A model generated the notes under the pieces. That model ran no database searches, was not told the origin of the DNA, and saw only the letters and a list, made by a program, of their open reading frames with translations. From contig DIAJ01000003.1 in the NCBI GenBank assembly GCA_002415785.1, positions 136,097 to 200,096 of the forward strand: a stretch of DNA of 64,000 nt. The letters run 5' to 3'. This stretch comes from Flavobacteriales bacterium UBA5081 (lineage in GTDB: Bacteria > Bacteroidota > Bacteroidia > Flavobacteriales_E > Vicingaceae). The position numbers were made by a program, and so were the translations under genes. Positions 43,294 through 50,022 of this stretch are shown in pieces (the first letter of the stretch is position 1; every line of letters starts with the position of its first letter).

Positions 43294-44282
43294 TTAACAT
43301 CATAAGTCGAATAAAAAATTTTGCAAAGTATCATTTTATGCTTTTTGCAAATCAAGTTCTTTTATTATTTTCTCTAAGCCAACACTCTGTAGACATTACA
43401 CTTGTAGTAAAGGCACTAGCAATATACATGCTTTTAGGAACAGGTGGGTTTTTATTAAATGACTTTTATGATAAAAAGTACGACTTAAAAGTAGGCAAAC
43501 CCAATTCAACAAAAAATCTAACTAATTTTCACCTTTGGGCAACACTCTTAACACTTTGGTTAACTTCAAGCTATCTAGCATTTACAATATCAATTGAAGC
43601 ACTCATTTTAATAGAACTTCAATGTCTTGTACTCTTACTTTACTCCCACCCTATAAGTCGACTTAAAGAAAAAGGTATTTGGGGAGTATTAGCCGATACT
43701 TTTTATGCTCATATTCTTCCTTTCTGCTTTTTGGTATTGATAACACCACCCTTAAAAAATTATATAATCATTGGTGTTCTTGCAGTATTTAACTTCTTAA
43801 TTGGCTTTAAGGATATTCTTATTCACCAAACGAAAGATAGTAAAAATGATTACCGGTCTAGGATAATCACATTTACTACAAAACACCCCTCAGCTTCTAA
43901 AAAGCTCATTCAACAAAGTCAATTAGTATTAAAATTAATCTTTATCATTCTGCTTATTAGCTTTTCAATTACTTTTCACAAACCCATAATCCTAATTGTT
44001 ACAGCAGCTAGTTTACTTGTAATATCAATAAGCTTTTTTAAAGCTAAAAATGAAGGCATTTCTCTCCAAACATATATATTTTTTACTTCTGTTATTCTAG
44101 CCTTTTGGCTTATAGAAAAAAATCAGCCTTATCTATTAATTCTACTTGCTCACCCATTTTTGTTTTCATTACTACTAAAGTTAAAAAGCAAATTTTCACT
44201 TTACTTCAACATTGGCTTATATCACATTTTCTTAGTTTTAGGAAGAAATTTAAAAGAAAAGCCTCTTTACAAAAAGCCATGA
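43281..44282 (+). CDS. UbiA-superfamily prenyltransferase
   Basis: 333 residues from the ATG at 43281, overlapping the P450 fusion by 13 bases; a longer frame to 43242 adds residues from the overlapping gene. About eight hydrophobic helices. First aspartate motif: LLNDFYDKKYDLKVGKPN (Asn60, Asp61, Asp64, Asp68), the N-D-x-x-D-x-x-x-D of UbiA enzymes. Second: GFKDILIHQTKDSKNDYRS (Asp186, Asp190). Both lie where UbiA places its diphosphate/Mg2+ sites. It would transfer a polyprenyl group from its diphosphate to an acceptor or cyclise it; the acceptor is unknown. Next to the DxDD-P450 fusion this points to an isoprenoid product. Confidence 0.85.
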   Translation: MEGLINIISRIKNFAKYHFMLFANQVLLLFSLSQHSVDITLVVKALAIYMLLGTGGFLLNDFYDKKYDLKVGKPNSTKNLTNFHLWATLLTLWLTSSYLAFTISIEALILIELQCLVLLLYSHPISRLKEKGIWGVLADTFYAHILPFCFLVLITPPLKNYIIIGVLAVFNFLIGFKDILIHQTKDSKNDYRSRIITFTTKHPSASKKLIQQSQLVLKLIFIILLISFSITFHKPIILIVTAASLLVISISFFKAKNEGISLQTYIFFTSVILAFWLIEKNQPYLLILLAHPFLFSLLLKLKSKFSLYFNIGLYHIFLVLGRNLKEKPLYKKP

Positions 44283-44324
44283 TCATAGATTTATCAAGCA
44301 TTTTTTGCAATTAATTGAAATATT

Positions 44325-46097
44325 ATGTGTGGAATTTTGGGACATTTTAAAAAAGAGGGTGCTATTGATAGCTCGATTTTTAACCAGATGCTAAATACAC
44401 TGGCTCATCGTGGCCCTGATGGTGAGGGCATATACATTTCTGAGGATCAAAAAAAAGCTTTAGGTCACCGTAGACTTTCATTTTTAGATTTAAGCGAAAA
44501 TGGCAGACAACCTCTAAGTAATCCTAAAGGAAACATCTGGCTTACTTTTAATGGTGAAATCTATAATTATAAAGAACTAAAAAACAAACTAAAAAACAAT
44601 TATTCTTTTAAAACCAAAACAGACACTGAAGTAATCCTAGCTGCTTATGAAAAATGGGGAACTAGTTTTGTTCAACACCTAAAAGGAATGTTTGCCATTG
44701 GAATTTTAGATGAGCACAAAAACAAGCTTTATTTATTTAGAGATCGCTTTGGTATAAAACCCTTATACTACGGCAACTTCGAAGGAAATTTTATTTTTGC
44801 TTCAGAACTAAAAGCAATAATGCAATCAGGAGTTTTTCCTAAAAAACTTAATAAAAGCGCCATAGCAGATTATTTTGTTTATCGTTATATCCCATCACCA
44901 AAATCAATTTGGGAAAATATTTTTAAACTCCCTCCCGCCTGTCAACTTGAACTTAACCTTGATAACTTTGAGTATAAAACTGAGGAATATTGGCAGCTTA
45001 GTACCTCCGAGAGTATTGTTGATGAATCTGAGGCAACAACTGAAGTAAAAACCATTCTCTCAAAATCTGTTAAGGAGCACCTCAGAGCAGATGTTCCAAT
45101 TGGTTCTTTTTTAAGCGGAGGGTATGACAGTAGTGCACTTGCTGTTCTTATGAAAAATGAGGGTTACCCACCTTACACCTTTTCAATTGGATTTGAAGAC
45201 TGGAAAAACAGTGAGCATAAATATGCTGACTTGGTAGCAAAACATCTTTCTATTCCTAACGAAAACATTTTGGCAAACTCAGAAAGCATTAACTTAATTG
45301 AATTAATGCCAGCTATTTATGATGAACCAATTGCCGACATTTCAATCACTCCTACATATTTGGTTAGCAAACTGGCAAGAAAAAAAGTGAAAGCAGTTTT
45401 TAGCGGTGAAGGAGCCGACGAAATTTTTGGTGGTTATACTTGGCAGCACAACTATTACAAATTAAGCAGACAAAACAGTCTGCTTCAAAAAATTAAAAAT
45501 ATACTATCACCAATTAAAACTGTTGACTTTTACGCAAATGCAATGGCAATGGGTCGATTCGACAAAAAGGAATTAAAAAAAATGCTCCACACGGAATTGC
45601 ACTCCTCTATACCTAAAGATACTGAATGGTTTTATCGAAAAAACTACAACCCTAATCTAAGCCCTATGAAATCAATACAGTTTATGGATATTAAGTGTTT
45701 TATGGCGGAGCTTGTCTTAACAAAAATTGACCGTGCAAGTATGGCTAACTCTCTCGAAGTGAGAGTGCCTTTTTTAGATCATCAACTTTTTGATAAAGTT
45801 TTATCATATCATGAAGATGTTTATCTATCGCCAATTCAGACAAAAAAACTACTTTTTGAAAACATAAAAACCAATTTGCCAAAAGAGATACTTAAACGAG
45901 AAAAGCAAGGGTTTGTTGGGCCTGATAAGTATTATATGAATATTGATTTTTACAAGAAAGAGTTAAGAGCCTCCAAATTAGTTAAACACAACATAATCAA
46001 ACAGTCTTACATAGACAATTTATTAAAAGAGGAATACAATTGGAAGTTGTGGAAAATTTTAGTTTTTGAAAAGTGGTTTGCCCATTGGACGATTTAA
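44325..46097 (+). CDS. Asparagine synthase-like glutamine amidotransferase
   Basis: 590 residues of AsnB type. The N-terminal Ntn glutaminase domain has nucleophile Cys2 (MCGILGHF), LAHRGPDGEG and LTFNGEIYNY. The ATP-PPase synthetase domain has SFLSGGYDSSAL (about 261-272), where the usual SGGLDSS or SGGVDSS has Tyr, then SGEGADEIFGGY and KIDRASMANSLEVRVPFLDH. AsnB homologues in glycan clusters often amidate sugar carboxylates (uronic acids) or make an amide in the product, so asparagine itself is not assured. It lies 42 bases after the UbiA gene. Confidence 0.9.
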   Translation: MCGILGHFKKEGAIDSSIFNQMLNTLAHRGPDGEGIYISEDQKKALGHRRLSFLDLSENGRQPLSNPKGNIWLTFNGEIYNYKELKNKLKNNYSFKTKTDTEVILAAYEKWGTSFVQHLKGMFAIGILDEHKNKLYLFRDRFGIKPLYYGNFEGNFIFASELKAIMQSGVFPKKLNKSAIADYFVYRYIPSPKSIWENIFKLPPACQLELNLDNFEYKTEEYWQLSTSESIVDESEATTEVKTILSKSVKEHLRADVPIGSFLSGGYDSSALAVLMKNEGYPPYTFSIGFEDWKNSEHKYADLVAKHLSIPNENILANSESINLIELMPAIYDEPIADISITPTYLVSKLARKKVKAVFSGEGADEIFGGYTWQHNYYKLSRQNSLLQKIKNILSPIKTVDFYANAMAMGRFDKKELKKMLHTELHSSIPKDTEWFYRKNYNPNLSPMKSIQFMDIKCFMAELVLTKIDRASMANSLEVRVPFLDHQLFDKVLSYHEDVYLSPIQTKKLLFENIKTNLPKEILKREKQGFVGPDKYYMNIDFYKKELRASKLVKHNIIKQSYIDNLLKEEYNWKLWKILVFEKWFAHWTI

Positions 46098-46151
46098 ATA
46101 AATCTACAAGAAAGTAGTAACATTTATCTATTTTTGAACGAAATAATTCAA

Positions 46152-47087
46152 ATGTCAAACATTCTTATTACAGGTGCTGCTGGATTTATTGGCTTTCATC
46201 TCTCAAAAAACTTAATGAAGGATTACTCATTAACTCTAATTGATGATTTTCATAACAGTAACCATGCCGCTATAAAAAGAGCTGAATTATTGCAAAAGGT
46301 CAAAAAAGTAAATATTCAAACACCCTTTATAGAAAAGCTTGATGAGAAACCTGAGGTAATTGTGCACTTCGCTGCTGAAACCGGTATTGCCGACTCATTA
46401 ACTCAACCTGGAAAGTACTTCTCAACTAATGTGCACGGAACTTTTAATGTTTTAGAGCAATGTAGAAAAAACAATGTAAAGTTTCTAATCTACGCAAGTA
46501 GCTCCTCAGTTTACTCTAAAGGTCAAGAAATTACTTCGGAGGAAAGCAACACAGACTCACCACTCTCTTTTTACGGTACAAGTAAAAAAATGAGTGAAGT
46601 AATGATTGAGAATTACTGCAAGCAATTCGGTTTAGTAGCTATAGGTCTTCGTTTTTTTACCGTTTATGGTTCTTGGACAAGACCCGATATGGCAGGCTAT
46701 AAATTTATGTCTGCTATTCATCAGAATAAACCGATTTACCTATACAACAATGGTGAAGTTTACCGTGATTTCACGCATGTTTCCGATATTATTGGAGCAA
46801 TAAAACTACTAATTCCAATAATTAAGCATTTAAAAGAAGGAGTTCACCAAATTTATAATATAGGTATGGGGCAACCAACTTCTGTTAAAGAGTATGCTAC
46901 TTTAATTGCTCAAAACCTCGGAAAAGAAGCCATTATTAAATATAAACAACTCCCTTCAAATGAGCTTTCAATAACCCATAGCGATACATCAAAACTTTTC
47001 AACTTTATAAATTACAAACCAAAGTGTATGCTTAAGGATGGAATTAAAGAAATGACGGATTGGTTTAAAACAAACCGCTATGACTAA
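46152..47087 (+). CDS. NAD-dependent nucleotide-sugar epimerase/dehydratase
   Basis: 311 residues from the ATG at 46152; an upstream TTG at 46134 is rejected. Extended SDR: LITGAAGFIGFHL (GxxGxxG), VHFAAETGIADSL, YASSSSVYS and the catalytic YGTSKK, then LRFFTVYGSWTRPDM and HVSDIIGAI. The set resembles UDP-glucuronate 4-epimerase and GalE-like enzymes. It would make the NDP-sugar, possibly a galacturonate, used by the downstream glycosyltransferases. A carboxylated sugar would fit the amidotransferase just upstream. It overlaps the next gene by 8 bases. Confidence 0.88.
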   Translation: MSNILITGAAGFIGFHLSKNLMKDYSLTLIDDFHNSNHAAIKRAELLQKVKKVNIQTPFIEKLDEKPEVIVHFAAETGIADSLTQPGKYFSTNVHGTFNVLEQCRKNNVKFLIYASSSSVYSKGQEITSEESNTDSPLSFYGTSKKMSEVMIENYCKQFGLVAIGLRFFTVYGSWTRPDMAGYKFMSAIHQNKPIYLYNNGEVYRDFTHVSDIIGAIKLLIPIIKHLKEGVHQIYNIGMGQPTSVKEYATLIAQNLGKEAIIKYKQLPSNELSITHSDTSKLFNFINYKPKCMLKDGIKEMTDWFKTNRYD

Positions 47088-48279
47088 AGAAGCATACGTA
47101 TTTGTGGTTTGTGGAAGCAAGGAACATATTGATACACTTCACTTTTCTTTAAATTACTTAAAAAGTTATTCTCAAAAAAGTATTATAGTGCTATCCGATC
47201 TTTCAAGAAATGAATCACCAATCTATCATGACAATGTTATTGATATTAAAACTCCGGAACACCTAAATCATCATCAAGCTAGTATTTATTTAAAAACAGC
47301 TATACATCAATTTTTACCAAAAAATAAACTCTACTGCTATTTAGATACAGATGTTGTCGCCATTTCAAACAAATGCGATGAAATATTCAACCAATACATT
47401 CCTCCTATTCGGTTTGCACCAGACCATTGCAAAGTAAAAAGCTTTAGCCCCTATGCTGTAAACTGCAATTGTATAAAAAAGTGTGAAGCTGATCGTAATC
47501 GATTCTTTAAAAGTATTCAAAAGCAAACTAAACCAATCAACTCTGCTTATGCAAGAAAAATGCAACAGCAAATCAACGAGAAATACAAAAACATTCAACA
47601 GTCTTTTTTTTCAAAAACGCTTTATGCTCTTAAATACTTTTTCAGTTATTCAAAATTCAAACTCTCTAATGATTTAATTTTTGACAAGAATAAAAGAGTT
47701 TGGATCAATGCCCAGGGAGAACTTATCAAGCACGAAATCAACTTAAAGCAACTTGCAAAAGAAACTAATCTTAAATATCGATTTTGGTCTAATAAGTGGG
47801 TTAATAATATGGGAGAAGACATTTTTGACTATAAGTGTAATCATCTAACAAAACAAATTAAAAACACTTTTAATATTGATGTGAAAGATAAGAACTGGCA
47901 ACATTGGAATGGAGGTGTATTTTTATTTAATGAAAAAAGTCATCGTTTTTTAGATCAGTGGCACTTAAAAACCATGGAAATTTTTAATAACAAAAGCTGG
48001 AAAACAAGAGACCAAGGCACTTTAATTGCCAATGTTTGGGAATTTGGTTTAGAAAATCACCCAACCCTCTCAAAAGAATGGAACTTTATAGCAGATTTTT
48101 ACAACAAAGAACTAGCCTTAAACAAAGTAGAAGACACAATTTCTGACAATTCATTTAAAACAGCTTACAAGCCAAAATTCATTCATGTATTTCACAATTG
48201 GAAAAATACTGATTGGGAAATTTGGCAATGGATTGAATCAAAAAGCAATATAGTTACTACTAGCAAAAAAATTTATTAA
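47080..48279 (+). CDS. Glycosyltransferase-like protein with DxD motif
   Basis: 399 residues. A GT-A-like core: AYVFVVCGSKEHIDTLHFSL, YLKTAIHQFLP, LYCYLDTDVVAISNKCDEI (DTD at about 89-91), a long central insert with several Cys (APDHCKVK, NCNCIKKCEAD) and then WQHWNGGVFLFNEKSHRFLDQW and FIHVFHNWKN. The overall order is that of GT8-like transferases. The cysteine-rich insert (about 110-135) is unusual. Acceptor and donor are unknown. It is followed after 7 bases by another transferase-like gene. Confidence 0.78.
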   Translation: MTKEAYVFVVCGSKEHIDTLHFSLNYLKSYSQKSIIVLSDLSRNESPIYHDNVIDIKTPEHLNHHQASIYLKTAIHQFLPKNKLYCYLDTDVVAISNKCDEIFNQYIPPIRFAPDHCKVKSFSPYAVNCNCIKKCEADRNRFFKSIQKQTKPINSAYARKMQQQINEKYKNIQQSFFSKTLYALKYFFSYSKFKLSNDLIFDKNKRVWINAQGELIKHEINLKQLAKETNLKYRFWSNKWVNNMGEDIFDYKCNHLTKQIKNTFNIDVKDKNWQHWNGGVFLFNEKSHRFLDQWHLKTMEIFNNKSWKTRDQGTLIANVWEFGLENHPTLSKEWNFIADFYNKELALNKVEDTISDNSFKTAYKPKFIHVFHNWKNTDWEIWQWIESKSNIVTTSKKIY

Positions 48280-48286
48280 TAACACT

Positions 48287-49150
48287 TTGTATAGCTTTTG
48301 TACCATATCAACCCATTCTCACTTGTTTAAATGTTATGCATTAGCTAAAAGCATTGAATCTTACAAGTCTAATCTATACATACTTTTAATAGATCAGAAA
48401 GAACCTTTGGGTGACATTCCAAAAAATGTAAAGATTATTCCACTTAATGAACTTAAAGATAAAAAGACACTTCAGCTTGTAAGGAAGTACAAGACCAATA
48501 AAGATAAACTTAGGTGGGCCTTAAAACCACAGCTGCTACTTAGCCTTCTGAGAAAGCATAGTGAAGTTATATACATAGACAACGACATCTATTTTTTTAA
48601 TGACTATAGATTTTTGTTTCAAGAACTAGAATCCAACGACATTATATTAACACCTCACTTTTATCCTAGTTCTCCTATAACTAAGCAAAATTGGCTAGAG
48701 GCCAACTTTAGAGTTGGTTTATACAATGCCGGTTTTCTCGGTATTAATAAAAGTGCTAAAGAGGCTCTTGAGTGGTGGGCAGATTGCTGCTTGTACGAAA
48801 TGAAAAAATCCTATTTCAGAGGTCTTTTTGATGACCAAAAGTATTTAGACTTGTTTCCAATTCTCTTTAATCGAGTAAAGATTCTTAAACATAGGGGTTG
48901 CAACCTTGCAGGCTGGAATGACAATATTCAACTCAAACAGACTGAGGTCATCTTCATCCATTTTAGTCCTTTTACAATCAGCAAGTTTAAAAATAAAACC
49001 AACTATTACCATCCATTATATTTACAATATATAAAACAGTTAAGAACTCATAATCTAAATTACAAACCAAAGAACAAGCCAATCAATCTGCTTTTTATCC
49101 AAAATGGATTTTACTACTTAAGATGGAAATTAGCTAGATTTTTGAACTAA
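48287..49150 (+). CDS. Glycosyltransferase-like protein with DxD motif
   Basis: 287 residues from a TTG; no ATG is available upstream of the conserved start YSFCTISTHSHLFKCYALAKSI. Metal motif VIYIDNDIYFFNDY (DND, about 96-98), then TPHFYPSSPITKQNW, GLYNAGFLGINKSAKEALEWW, FDDQKYLDLFPILF and GCNLAGWN. This is the GT-A order seen in putative glycosyltransferases of glycan clusters; the NAGF/DQKYLD features suggest a retaining GT8-like fold. Function beyond sugar transfer is not assignable. Confidence 0.78.
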   Translation: MYSFCTISTHSHLFKCYALAKSIESYKSNLYILLIDQKEPLGDIPKNVKIIPLNELKDKKTLQLVRKYKTNKDKLRWALKPQLLLSLLRKHSEVIYIDNDIYFFNDYRFLFQELESNDIILTPHFYPSSPITKQNWLEANFRVGLYNAGFLGINKSAKEALEWWADCCLYEMKKSYFRGLFDDQKYLDLFPILFNRVKILKHRGCNLAGWNDNIQLKQTEVIFIHFSPFTISKFKNKTNYYHPLYLQYIKQLRTHNLNYKPKNKPINLLFIQNGFYYLRWKLARFLN

Positions 49151-49161
49151 ACTACTTTAGC

Positions 49162-50016
49162 ATGAGACTAAAATTAAATGAACTACAAGATCAATTTGAA
49201 GAAGTTGGCGCAATTAGGATTCCTAACTTTTTATCAAAGAGTGACTTAGATACTATAAAGGAACTTTACAGTGAACTAAAAATTAAAAATCTTAAAGGAA
49301 TATACTCTAATGTTAAAGACAAGAAGCCGGAGTTAAACTACAAGATAAACGAAACTCTAAAAAGTTGCTATAAAAAAGCTATTGATCAACATTTTATCGA
49401 CTACCAAATAGGTGGTGGAGCATTTTTAATAAAAGGAACAGGTGAAGGAAGTGAGTCTTCCCTCCATCAAGACTGGAACATTGTTGATGAGAGTCAATAC
49501 AAGTCAGCAGCTATTTTTTGCCCAATACAAGATGTCGATGAGAAAAATGGTTGTATTCAAGTAGTCAAAGGTAGTCACAAGTGGTTTAACAATATTCGCT
49601 CCTTTAATATCTCTTCTATTTTTTTGAATTTTAATGATGTTGAAAAACAACTTATTCCATTTCCTGCAAAAGCTGGAGATGCAATTGTTTTTAGACATAA
49701 TGTTTTTCATGGTTCAAAACCCAACTTCACTAATGACATTAGAATTGCAGCTTCAATGAGTATAGCAACAAAAAATAGCCCTCTCATCCATTACAAAAAA
49801 TCTGGCGATAATGTTATTACTTTCCGTGTAAACGATCATTTTTTTAACGAAGAGGTACAACAGCTATATCAAAATAAAGAAATTAACATTGACATAATTG
49901 ACGAAAAACCTATTTCAGAATTTCAAATATTAGATCAAAAAACTTTTGCGAATCACTACAAAAAAAATAAAAGTAAAGGCATAGTAAACAGAATAAAACA
50001 CATTTTATTTAGGTAG
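49162..50016 (+). CDS. Phytanoyl-CoA dioxygenase-like oxygenase, copy 3
   Basis: 284 residues with a complete Fe(II)/2-oxoglutarate site: His102 and Asp104 in SLHQDWNIV, His183 in HNVFHGSKPN and probable anchor Arg194 in NDIRIAASMS. The core IFCPIQDVDEKNGCIQVVKGSHKW parallels copy 2 (WCPLVDTNKENGTIWLVEGSHK), so the two look like paralogues, copy 3 having the intact HxD and copy 2 not. It probably hydroxylates a part of the cluster product. It lies 7 bases upstream of the TMTC-like gene. Confidence 0.85.
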   Translation: MRLKLNELQDQFEEVGAIRIPNFLSKSDLDTIKELYSELKIKNLKGIYSNVKDKKPELNYKINETLKSCYKKAIDQHFIDYQIGGGAFLIKGTGEGSESSLHQDWNIVDESQYKSAAIFCPIQDVDEKNGCIQVVKGSHKWFNNIRSFNISSIFLNFNDVEKQLIPFPAKAGDAIVFRHNVFHGSKPNFTNDIRIAASMSIATKNSPLIHYKKSGDNVITFRVNDHFFNEEVQQLYQNKEINIDIIDEKPISEFQILDQKTFANHYKKNKSKGIVNRIKHILFR

Positions 50017-50022
50017 TATCAA

